This document shows positions 8,800-16,651 of a stretch of 64,000 bases of DNA, in pieces (position 1 is the stretch's first letter; each line of letters begins with the position of its first letter). Below the pieces are notes generated by a model that made no database searches, was not told the DNA's origin, and saw nothing but the letters and a program-made list of their open reading frames with translations. A program made the translations under genes and the position numbers. Origin of the DNA: Oscillospiraceae bacterium (GTDB taxonomy: Bacteria > Bacillota > Clostridia > Saccharofermentanales > Saccharofermentanaceae); NCBI GenBank assembly GCA_900176545.1, contig FWXP01000003.1, forward strand, positions 329,528 to 393,527. Direction: 5' to 3'.

Positions 8800-10734
8800 A
8801 TGGGTTTGACTATTTCGCAGAAGATCATTAAAGAGCATTTGCTTTCAGGTGAGATGAAGGCCGGTGAAGAGGTATCCATCAGGATTGACCAGACTCTCAC
8901 ACAGGATTCTACGGGTACAATGGCATACCTTCAGTTCGAGGCACTCGGTATCGATCAGGTAAAGACTAAGCTCTCTGTGGCATATATCGACCACAACATG
9001 CTTCAGTCCGGATTCGAGAATGCCGATGACCACAAATATATCCAGACAGTAACAAATAAGCACGGTATCAGATTCAGCCGTCCAGGTAACGGCGTTTGCC
9101 ACCAGGTTCACATCGAGAGATTCGGTGTTCCCGGACAGACACTTCTCGGATCTGACTCCCATACACCCACTTGCGGCGGTATCGGTATGCTCGCTATCGG
9201 TGCAGGCGGACTTGACGTAGCAGTAGCTATGGGCGGCGGACCTTACTACATCACTATGCCCAAGATGGTAAGAGTTACACTTAAGAACAAGCTTGCTCCC
9301 TGGACAACAGCTAAGGACATCATCCTTGAAGTTCTCCGCATCATGTCCGTTAAGGGCGGTGTAGGAAAGATCGTTGAGTATGCAGGTGACGGACTTGCAT
9401 CCCTTACAGTTCCCGAGAGAGCTACTATCACAAACATGGGTGCCGAGCTTGGTGCTACAACATCCGTTTTCCCTTCTGATGAAGTAACAAAGGCTTTCCT
9501 TAAGGCACAGGGAAGAGAAGAAGTTTGGACAGAGCTTAAGCCTGATGCTGACGCAGTATACGATGAGGAGATCGAGATCGATCTTTCCAAGCTCGTTCCC
9601 CTTGTTGCTAAGCCTCACATGCCTGACCAGGTAGTAACTGTCAAGGAGATCGAGGGTCTCAAGGTAGATCAGTGCTGCATCGGTTCCTGCACTAACTCAT
9701 CTCTCTTCGATATGCTCAAGGTTGCAGCTATCCTCAAGGGTCACACAGTTCACCCCGATGTATCTCTTGTAATCGCTCCCGGTTCCAAGCAGGTATTCAA
9801 TATGCTCGCTGAGACAGGTGCTCTTGCAGACATGATCGAGGCCGGTGCCCGTATCATCGAGTGCGGTTGCGGTCCTTGTATCGGTATGGGTCAGTCTCCT
9901 AAGACTAACGCCGTATCTCTTAGAACAAATAACAGAAACTTCTTCGGAAGATCCGGAACAAAGTCTGCTTCCATCTACCTTGTAAGCCCTGAGGTTGCAG
10001 CTGTTGCTGCTATCACAGGTGTTGTTACTGATCCCGCAGGCTTCGGCGAGCCTCCTGTTGTTACAATGCCTGATTCCTTCAAGGTAAACGACAACATGGT
10101 CATCATGCCTTCCACTACTCCTGATGAGGTAGAGGTAGTAAGAGGTCCTAACATCAAGCCTTTCCCTGCACACCACGAGCTTGCCGAGACTGTAACAGGT
10201 AAGACGCTCATCAAGGTTGAGGATAACATCACAACTGACCACATCATGCCTTCTAACGCGAAGCTCCTTCCGTTCAGATCCAACATCCCTTATCTTGCAG
10301 ACTTCTGCCTTACACCTTGTGATGAGCAGTTCCCCGCAAGAGCTAAGGAGAACAATGGCGGATTCATCGTCGGCGGTTCCAACTACGGTCAGGGTTCTTC
10401 CAGAGAGCATGCTGCTCTTGCTCCTCTCCAGCTTGGTGTTAAGGGTGTAATCGCAGTATCTTTCGCACGTATTCACATGGCTAACCTTATCAACAACGGT
10501 ATCCTTCCTCTTACTTTCGCTGACGCAAGCGATTACGAGAAGATCAACATGCTCGACGAGCTTACTATTGAGAATGCAAGAGAGCAGGTTGAGGCAGCTG
10601 TTAACGGTAAGCCTGTAACTGTTAAGAACGTTACACAGGGTTACTCCTTCGAGACAAACCTTGTTATCTCCGATCGTCAGGCGGGAATGCTTCTCGCAGG
10701 CGGCCTTCTTAACTACACAAGGGAGAACAACTGA
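8800..10734 (+). CDS. Aconitate hydratase (short, Aquifex/Clostridia type)
   Basis: Interconverts citrate and isocitrate through a 4Fe-4S cluster. At 644 residues it is shorter than AcnA (~900) and matches the compact aconitase class known as the putative Aquifex type. Motifs: SDSHTPTCGGIGM, the cluster cysteines in IGSCTN and CGCGPCIG, and the C-terminal swivel motif GSNYGQGSSREHA. ACGGAGG precedes the ATG and a good promoter lies at 8737-8765. It is followed after 33 bases by citrate synthase, so the pair feeds the oxidative branch toward 2-oxoglutarate and glutamate. Codon use is strongly biased, suggesting high expression. Confidence 0.93.
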   Translation: MGLTISQKIIKEHLLSGEMKAGEEVSIRIDQTLTQDSTGTMAYLQFEALGIDQVKTKLSVAYIDHNMLQSGFENADDHKYIQTVTNKHGIRFSRPGNGVCHQVHIERFGVPGQTLLGSDSHTPTCGGIGMLAIGAGGLDVAVAMGGGPYYITMPKMVRVTLKNKLAPWTTAKDIILEVLRIMSVKGGVGKIVEYAGDGLASLTVPERATITNMGAELGATTSVFPSDEVTKAFLKAQGREEVWTELKPDADAVYDEEIEIDLSKLVPLVAKPHMPDQVVTVKEIEGLKVDQCCIGSCTNSSLFDMLKVAAILKGHTVHPDVSLVIAPGSKQVFNMLAETGALADMIEAGARIIECGCGPCIGMGQSPKTNAVSLRTNNRNFFGRSGTKSASIYLVSPEVAAVAAITGVVTDPAGFGEPPVVTMPDSFKVNDNMVIMPSTTPDEVEVVRGPNIKPFPAHHELAETVTGKTLIKVEDNITTDHIMPSNAKLLPFRSNIPYLADFCLTPCDEQFPARAKENNGGFIVGGSNYGQGSSREHAALAPLQLGVKGVIAVSFARIHMANLINNGILPLTFADASDYEKINMLDELTIENAREQVEAAVNGKPVTVKNVTQGYSFETNLVISDRQAGMLLAGGLLNYTRENN

Positions 10735-10767
10735 TAACATCTCTCCCTCTTCGAAAGGAGTGTCCAG

Positions 10768-12132
10768 ATGGACATCAATGAGAAAAAGGTGCTGCTTGGT
10801 AAGCTTACCGCTGCAGCTTCAACAAAATCACATATCAATCCCGCTCTTTACACCAAGTACGATGTAAAGAGAGGACTTCGTAATAACGACGGCACGGGAG
10901 TCCTTGTAGGACTTACCGAGGTCGGCGAAGTCATGAGCTACATCATCGACGACGCAGAGCGTGTTCCCGTAGAGGGCAAGCTCTTCTATCAGGGATATGA
11001 GATCTCCGATCTCGTAAAGGGATTCTACGGCAAGAGATTCGGCTTCGAGGAGGTTGCTTTCCTTCTTCTTACAGGTGAGCTTCCCACAGAAGCAGAGCTT
11101 AAGTCTTTCCGCGAGCTCCTTGCTGACAGAAGGCCTCTTCCCGAAGGCTTTACCGAGGACATGATCCTCAAGGCTCCGAGCCCCGATGTCATGAACAAGC
11201 TTGCCAGAAGCGTCCTTGCTCTTTATTCTTACGATGACGATCCCGAGAACAGGGACAGGGCCAATGTTGTAAGACAGTGCATCGAGCTCATCGCAAGATT
11301 CCCTGTCCTTATCTCGTACGGTTACATGGCGAGAAGACACTATGTTGAGCATCAGAGCCTTTTCCTTCATGACCCGAGGCCCGAGTACAACACTGCTGAG
11401 AATATCCTTCACCTTATCCGTCCCGACGGAGAGTTCAATGAGCTTGAGGCAAGGGTACTCGACTTAGCTCTTGTTCTTCACGCAGAGCACGGCGGAGGTA
11501 ATAACTCTTCCTTCGTTACTCATGCGGTATCTTCTACAGGTTCCGATACATACTCCGTAATCGCGGCTGCTGTCGGTTCCCTCAAGGGTCCTCAGCACGG
11601 CGGTGCCAGCAATAAGGCATATGCCATGATGAAGGAGATGAGAGATACTGTTAAGAACTGGAACGATGACGGACAGGTAAGAGACTATCTTACTTCTATC
11701 TTGAAGAAGGAAGCTTTCGACCGTTCCGGACTTATATACGGTATCGGACATGCCGTATATACACTTTCCGATCCCAGGACGAGACTTCTCAAGCAGTATG
11801 CTAAGGAACTTGCCGTACAGAAGGGTAAGGAAGATGTATTTGAGCTTTACGAGTCAGTCGAGAGACTTGCTCCCGATGTATTCCATGAAGTAAAGAACAA
11901 CGATAAGATCGTCTGCGCTAATGTTGATTACTATGCAGGCTTCATCTATTCGATGCTCGGTATACCTCCGGAGCTCTTTACTCCCATTTTTGCTACGGCA
12001 AGGATCGCAGGCTGGAGTGCTCACAGGATCGAGGAGATCGTATCCGGTGGAAGGATCATGAGACCTGCATTCAAGTGCGTGTGCAAGAGAAGAGAATATA
12101 CTCCCATGGATATCCGTAAGGATATGCTCTGA
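10768..12132 (+). CDS. gltA: Citrate synthase (citrate/2-methylcitrate synthase family)
   Basis: Condenses acetyl-CoA and oxaloacetate to citrate. It is 454 residues, a little longer than the ~430 of common bacterial forms because of an N-terminal ~40-residue extension. Active-site landmarks are EHGGGNNSSF, GPQHGGASNKA and the histidine motif GIGHAVYTLSDPR. A GAAAGGAG ribosome site precedes the ATG. It is in one operon with aconitase. A hairpin follows 22 bases after the stop. The alternative substrate propionyl-CoA cannot be excluded, but the aconitase neighbour favours citrate. Confidence 0.93.
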   Translation: MDINEKKVLLGKLTAAASTKSHINPALYTKYDVKRGLRNNDGTGVLVGLTEVGEVMSYIIDDAERVPVEGKLFYQGYEISDLVKGFYGKRFGFEEVAFLLLTGELPTEAELKSFRELLADRRPLPEGFTEDMILKAPSPDVMNKLARSVLALYSYDDDPENRDRANVVRQCIELIARFPVLISYGYMARRHYVEHQSLFLHDPRPEYNTAENILHLIRPDGEFNELEARVLDLALVLHAEHGGGNNSSFVTHAVSSTGSDTYSVIAAAVGSLKGPQHGGASNKAYAMMKEMRDTVKNWNDDGQVRDYLTSILKKEAFDRSGLIYGIGHAVYTLSDPRTRLLKQYAKELAVQKGKEDVFELYESVERLAPDVFHEVKNNDKIVCANVDYYAGFIYSMLGIPPELFTPIFATARIAGWSAHRIEEIVSGGRIMRPAFKCVCKRREYTPMDIRKDML

Positions 12133-12154
12133 TACCATCCTGATAACTAACGAA

Positions 12155-12187
12155 GGTCCCATTCGGCAATCTGCCGGGTGGGATCTT
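12155..12187 (+). terminator. Probable terminator after citrate synthase
   Basis: A long imperfect stem (12155-12168 with 12172-12185) with a 3-base loop. The T-run is poor (CTTTGC), so termination may be partial. Confidence 0.5.
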
Positions 12188-12391
12188 TGCATTTAAGGAA
12201 ACCGAAAACGTCTTTTTAGGTGTTTATATCATCCTTTTTGTGTAAATTGACACTAAATCGCCCTTGGTACTGTGAGTTTTATAGAAGATATATTGAATTA
12301 TATTAAAAATACTTTATTTGATTGCGTTCCTTTTGCTAAAATAAACGCAATATGCCAAATAGGCAAAAGAAACAATAGGGGAGGTTGTGAA

Positions 12392-13942
12392 ATGCTTAAA
12401 GCAAATTCAATCAAGAAGGCGATCGCCAGCAGCGTTGTTGCTCTTGCAATACTCTTTACAGCAGTACCTGCATTGAGTCAGACAGTATACGCTGATGAGA
12501 ACGATCCTAATCAGCAGCAGACTTCTGAGTCTACAACAGAGTCCACAACAGAGTCCTCGGAGACATCCGAGACATCAGCAGAATCTTCTGAAACATCCGC
12601 AGAGACATCTGCAGAGGAGACTACTGCTCCTGCAGTCGTAGGTCTTGAGGACCTTTCGGGTACAGTTTCTCAGGAGGGGAACTCCGAGTATATCTGGTTC
12701 GGAAGAAACAACGGTTCAACTCTGTACGGTTCTCATAATACTCTTAATGTAAGAGGAAGATTCGGTGAGAACTACATTCAGTCCACATACAGCGAGGATG
12801 GATACTATACATTCCTTCGTGTAGGTGAGAATGTTTATGAGGTTGAGATCGGTGCTCTTGGTGCAGTTTATGAGTTCGAGGGTGTTCAGGTAAGACTTGT
12901 TGCAGGTATCGACGCTTCAGGCAAGGCTGTTACTATCACATATACTGTTTACAACAACAGCGGTGTTGAGAAGAACGTAAGCGTTGGTTCCGCAGCAGAC
13001 GTAATGATCGGTGAGAATGACAGCGCGAGAGTATCTTATACTTCAAATGGTATCCTTATGGAAGATAATGATACGACCAGTTCAACATATGGTGCTTCCT
13101 TAAGGCTCATGCCCGGTAACTGTGACTTCACTACTCGTTGGTTCGGTTACTATGGAAGTGCAAGAAGCAATGTATTCAATGGTCTTGCGGATACTACTCC
13201 TTACAACAGCGACAGTGGTATTGCTTGGTCCTGGAACTTCAACATGGGTGCAGGTGAGACAGTTGAGAGAACAGCTCGCATCGGTCTTTATGAAGATTCT
13301 TACCACGTATATTATGATGCAAACGGCGGTGCTGGTGAGATGACAGATATCAACTCTCCTTACGGCGCAGGTCTTACAGCTACAGCTATGGATAACAGCT
13401 TCTATGCACCTGAGGGTACAGAGTTCTACAGCTGGAATACAGCAGCTGACGGATCCGGAGTTACTATCTTCCCGGGTAGCACATTCACACCTGCAGGCGA
13501 TACTATCCTCTATGCTCAGTGGGTAGATACAACAGGCGTATATGTATACACAGAAGGTGAGAACGGTGAGTGGACACAGTACAGCAATAACGGTCTTTCT
13601 TTCCGTGCTTCACGTCAGGGTTCTGACGGACTTACATTCTCCCGTTTCCTTGGTGTACAGGTTGACGGTCAGGATATCGGTCCCGACAGATTTACTGCAG
13701 TTGCAGGCAGTGTAGTTGTTACACTCAAGCCTGATTATCTTCAGTCTCTTGCTCCCGGACAGCACACAGTAACACTTACATTCCGCGATGGTGCTCCTAT
13801 CACAACAAACTTCACCATCAAGGCTTCTGCTGTTCCCGCAACAGGTGAGTCAATGAGCTACCTTCCCGTAGTCGGCGTTATCACACTCGTTGCTGCAGGT
13901 GCTGTTGTTCTTACAAAGAGGATCAAGGAAGAAGAGATCTGA
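12392..13942 (+). CDS. Secreted surface protein with signal peptide, repeat module and sortase-like tail
   Basis: A 516-residue exported protein. ATG 12392 is chosen because GGGGAGG lies just upstream; the upstream in-frame extension is not coding-like. Order: signal peptide ending near QTVYA (~34), a Ser/Thr/Glu-rich linker built of degenerate TES/SET repeats (~45-85), a ~200-residue beta-rich domain I do not recognise, a Listeria-Bacteroides/InlB-type repeat (YDANGG to LYAQW), a small beta domain, then VPATGE, a hydrophobic stretch and RIKEEEI. The last part has the layout of an LPxTG sorting signal, with V in place of L, so wall anchoring is likely. The role is unknown, possibly adhesion. 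Confidence 0.75.
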   Translation: MLKANSIKKAIASSVVALAILFTAVPALSQTVYADENDPNQQQTSESTTESTTESSETSETSAESSETSAETSAEETTAPAVVGLEDLSGTVSQEGNSEYIWFGRNNGSTLYGSHNTLNVRGRFGENYIQSTYSEDGYYTFLRVGENVYEVEIGALGAVYEFEGVQVRLVAGIDASGKAVTITYTVYNNSGVEKNVSVGSAADVMIGENDSARVSYTSNGILMEDNDTTSSTYGASLRLMPGNCDFTTRWFGYYGSARSNVFNGLADTTPYNSDSGIAWSWNFNMGAGETVERTARIGLYEDSYHVYYDANGGAGEMTDINSPYGAGLTATAMDNSFYAPEGTEFYSWNTAADGSGVTIFPGSTFTPAGDTILYAQWVDTTGVYVYTEGENGEWTQYSNNGLSFRASRQGSDGLTFSRFLGVQVDGQDIGPDRFTAVAGSVVVTLKPDYLQSLAPGQHTVTLTFRDGAPITTNFTIKASAVPATGESMSYLPVVGVITLVAAGAVVLTKRIKEEEI

Positions 13943-13972
13943 TTCCTTAACTGAATAGGTTGTCATTTAAAG

Positions 13973-14001
13973 AAGAGGTCGTCCTTATGGGCGACCTCTT
14001 T
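13973..14001. terminator. Terminator between the surface protein and the DMT transporter
   Basis: An 11-bp stem (AAGAGGTCGTC with GGCGACCTCTT) and short loop, with Ts after it on the plus strand and on the complement. It can end both convergent genes. Confidence 0.8.
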
Positions 14002-14018
14002 TGATATCATGAAAAACT

Positions 14019-14897
14019 TTATTCTTTTTGACTGCTGCTCTGAAAGAATTGCGAGATCGTTATCGCGACGAACATGATCACGCATCCTATGCCTTCCCTT
14101 AGAGTCGGTATCTGTCCGAGAAGAACGGCTGCGGCAATGACCGCAAATACCGATTCGGTACACATGATAAGGGAAGCGAGGGTAGGCGGTGTGTACTTCT
14201 GTCCTAAGATCTCGAATGTATATGCAACGCCGCAGCTTAGGAGACCTGCATAGAGGAGAGGTATACCTGCCGCAGAGATATTTGCCCATGTAGGATGTTC
14301 GAAGAAGGGGAGTAGTATAAGGGATACTATGCCCGTAAATGCGAACTGAGTGCAGGAGAGCTTAAGACCGTCGTGAATCTTGGTGAACTTATCTATAAGA
14401 AGTATATGAAATGCAAATGCTACGGCACAGCCTAACGTGAGAAGATCGCCGATATTGAGCGAAGAGCCTTCGGAAGGGTCTATGCAAAGAAAGTAAAGAC
14501 CAACTGCTGATGCGAGTATACAGCACCATGTAATTATCGAAGTCTTCTTCTTCTGAAAGAGTCGAAGGATCGGGATAACGAAGATGTAGGTAGCCGTGAT
14601 GAAAGCTATCTTGCCGGGAGTAGAATACTTAAAGGCGGCCTGCTGAAGGTTGGTGGCGATAAAGAATACCGAACCCATCAATATGCCTGCGGTAATAGTC
14701 TTCCTGTCGAACTTAAGTCCCTTATCCTTTATTAGGATGATAGGGAGAAGTACAGCAGAACCCATAAGGGTCCTTATTCCGGTAAATGTCAGTGTCTCGA
14801 TGCTCTCCATGCCTACGCTCTGGGCAATAAATGCTATACCCCAGATGAATGCTGTGACGATGAGCATCATGGAACCTTTGAAAGAGTCTTTATTCAT
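14019..14897 (-). CDS. DMT superfamily transporter (EamA domains)
   Basis: A 292-residue integral membrane protein with ten predicted helices arranged as two EamA repeats (roughly residues 5-138 and 150-285). The second repeat shows the family pattern of a Tyr/Gly-rich helix followed by ASLIMCTESVFAVIAA. These carriers usually export metabolites or amino acids; the substrate is not readable. The gene stands alone between a convergent terminator and a divergent membrane gene. Its promoter lies only 7 bases before the ATG, so its mRNA looks leaderless. Confidence 0.88.
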   Translation of the reverse strand: MNKDSFKGSMMLIVTAFIWGIAFIAQSVGMESIETLTFTGIRTLMGSAVLLPIILIKDKGLKFDRKTITAGILMGSVFFIATNLQQAAFKYSTPGKIAFITATYIFVIPILRLFQKKKTSIITWCCILASAVGLYFLCIDPSEGSSLNIGDLLTLGCAVAFAFHILLIDKFTKIHDGLKLSCTQFAFTGIVSLILLPFFEHPTWANISAAGIPLLYAGLLSCGVAYTFEILGQKYTPPTLASLIMCTESVFAVIAAAVLLGQIPTLREGIGCVIMFVAITISQFFQSSSQKE

Positions 14898-14904
14898 GCG
14901 GGTA

Positions 14905-14913
14905 ATAATATCA
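14905..14913 (-). promoter_or_regulatory. Extended -10 promoter, minus strand, leaderless type
   Basis: On the minus strand TGATATTAT occupies 14913 down to 14905. Seven bases separate it from the ATG of the DMT gene and there is no ribosome site. Confidence 0.5.
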
Positions 14914-15014
14914 GATTAGATTCGAAGAATCTATATTGTTGACATAAGGATGATAAGTGATAATATGTGAGTGAAAATTCATATGAATAAATTCTCATAT
15001 AAGGCGGTGCCATC

Positions 15015-15638
15015 TTGAGTATCATTAAGATCCTTTTGCTCATAGCTTTAGCGGGCCATATCCTGTGTGGTTGTTGTGATTGCCTGCTAACATATACTCC
15101 TTCGGGGAAGAAGTTCGATGTTAAGGCATTAGCGGATAACAAGAAGATGGCGGAAGTTTTCGGCGGTATGCCCCTGAAAAATCCTCTTCTTTCCATGATG
15201 CTCGGATGTACGGCGCTCTTTATGTGTTCGTTCGGTTACTACGGGATATATCTGTGGATGAGAGAGTATTCTAGAGTAACTGCAGTCATCCTGCTCATTT
15301 CAGCTTCACTTTTCTTGATATTCGGTGTCGCGCATCACATCTTGTGCGGTGTGGCGGAGTGGATATACATTCGTATGGGTATGACCGAAGACGCGAGAAA
15401 TGCCGTCGTGAAGCTCTTTAATGATACTGTGCTTACTATGGTTGCATGTTATCTCGGATGGGCCGTATTCGGTATAGCTCTGTTGACAGCTGTAATTACC
15501 GGCAATACGGATCTTCCTTTGTGGGCCTGTATCTTCAATATCGTCCCGCTCTTCATCGTAACATACCCTCTTCATATTGGCGGAATGGGTAACTGGTGCG
15601 GAGCAGTCATGTTCCTGGGACTTCTGTTGCTGATCTGA
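15015..15638 (+). CDS. Small polytopic membrane protein of unknown function
   Basis: A 207-residue protein with about six membrane helices. It starts at TTG 15015 with AAGGCGGTG just upstream; no better ATG exists until residue ~57. Noticeable residues are a CGCCDC cluster in the first helix and two histidines in a VAHHILCG motif. It is followed closely by a phospholipid-methyltransferase-like gene, suggesting a small membrane-related operon. It resembles DUF6796-type proteins, but I hold that loosely. Confidence 0.7.
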   Translation: MSIIKILLLIALAGHILCGCCDCLLTYTPSGKKFDVKALADNKKMAEVFGGMPLKNPLLSMMLGCTALFMCSFGYYGIYLWMREYSRVTAVILLISASLFLIFGVAHHILCGVAEWIYIRMGMTEDARNAVVKLFNDTVLTMVACYLGWAVFGIALLTAVITGNTDLPLWACIFNIVPLFIVTYPLHIGGMGNWCGAVMFLGLLLLI

Positions 15639-15651
15639 TAAGGAGGCACTT

Positions 15652-16143
15652 ATGAAGGATAAGAAAGACCATCTTCCGATATTCGGCATAGGACCTATGC
15701 TGTGCTTTATCCCTACCGGTATAACTGCTGTCGCTGTATTTCTGTCCGCCAAGGGCATAATTCCGGGAAGGATAGATATCTTATGGCTCAAGTTGGTGAT
15801 GACGGTGATCGGTATCCTGCTGATCTTAGAGGGGATAGTCCTTTTCTTCTGTGCGGACTTGGGAGGTAAGCTTCAGGATAATATAAAGGAGAACCGCCTC
15901 AAGACGAACGGGTCATACAGATTCGTACGTAATCCGTGTTATTGCCTTTATCTTCTGGGATGTACGGGAGCTCATCTTATTGCACATAATCCTTATCTTC
16001 TTATATTATCTGTTATCCACCATATATGGATGACAGTGATACTTGTACGAACGGAAGAGAAATGGCTCTGTGATCTATACGGTGAAGATTATAAGCACTA
16101 CTGCAAGAAAGTAAACCGCCTTATCCCTTGGCTTCCGAGATGA
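15652..16143 (+). CDS. Isoprenylcysteine/phospholipid methyltransferase-like membrane protein (PEMT family)
   Basis: A 163-residue membrane protein with about four helices. The C-terminal half has the family signature: G-x-Y-R-x-V-R-N-P-x-Y (GSYRFVRNPCYCLYL), then a histidine-rich helix and RTEEKWLCDLYGEDYKHYCK. Members transfer methyl groups from SAM to lipids or prenylated cysteines in the membrane; the target here is unknown. AAGGAGG precedes the ATG. It is immediately followed by a broken traX-like gene in the same frame. Confidence 0.82.
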   Translation: MKDKKDHLPIFGIGPMLCFIPTGITAVAVFLSAKGIIPGRIDILWLKLVMTVIGILLILEGIVLFFCADLGGKLQDNIKENRLKTNGSYRFVRNPCYCLYLLGCTGAHLIAHNPYLLILSVIHHIWMTVILVRTEEKWLCDLYGEDYKHYCKKVNRLIPWLPR

Positions 16144-16607
16144 TGGTGGTTCGCGTTCGTTCACTGGTTATTGACTCATATCGCGGAAGTATTCAAGGAT
16201 TTGATGCCGGCTGCGCTAAGCACTGTCTTTGTAGCGTTAGGTAAGTCGGTAGCACCGGTCATGGCATATTTTATCGCTGAAGGATATGCACATACGAGAG
16301 ATATCACCAGGTACAGAAGAAGACTCGGTATATTTGCGCTGATTTCCCGGTAGTCGGTGTACTGGCGCAGATGTTCCACTATTTCCTGAAGGACGATAAG
16401 AAAAAGAGATGGATATGCCTTAGTGTCTCATATCTGGCGTTCTTTGCACTTGCATTTGCAGGAAAGGGTATAACCGCATTGGGATTATTGCTGGTTCCTG
16501 TCATCCTTCTCTTCGTATATAACGGACAAGGCGGGCGCAAGAGCACCTTTATCTTCTATCCTGCGCATCTTATCATCCTGTCTGTCATAAAGTGGTTTAT
16601 TATCTGA
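16144..16607 (+). pseudogene. Degenerate traX-like gene
   Basis: Two open segments in different frames (about 16144-16353 and 16363-16607) together resemble a TraX-family membrane protein. The first holds the signature APVMAYFIAEGYAHTRD...RRRLGIFALIS; the second holds the closing part ending FYPAHLIILSVIKWFII. The join needs a frame change near 16345-16365, and roughly 100 residues of the usual middle are missing. The N-terminus also lacks a start codon of its own, reading straight from the preceding stop. TraX proteins are acetyltransferase-like membrane proteins. I call this a remnant. Confidence 0.7.
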
Positions 16608-16636
16608 TGTATACAGGCACCCGGGACTTCTCTTCA

Positions 16637-16645
16637 TGTTATACT
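16637..16645 (+). promoter_or_regulatory. Extended -10 promoter, leaderless type
   Basis: TGTTATACT at 16637-16645, with only 6 bases before the ATG at 16652 and no ribosome site between. Confidence 0.5.
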
Positions 16646-16651
16646 TAATTC

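Noticed and set aside
9697..10740. Long minus-strand frame opposite aconitase
   Set aside because: Shadow of a strongly biased coding gene; no promoter, ribosome site or domain.
12272..12391. N-terminal extension of the surface protein from 12272
   Set aside because: It has no ribosome site and would bury the signal peptide; ATG 12392 after GGGGAGG is clearly better.
12510..12630. Tandem DNA repeat in the surface protein linker
   Set aside because: It reflects the low-complexity Ser/Thr/Glu linker; copies are degenerate and explained by protein composition.
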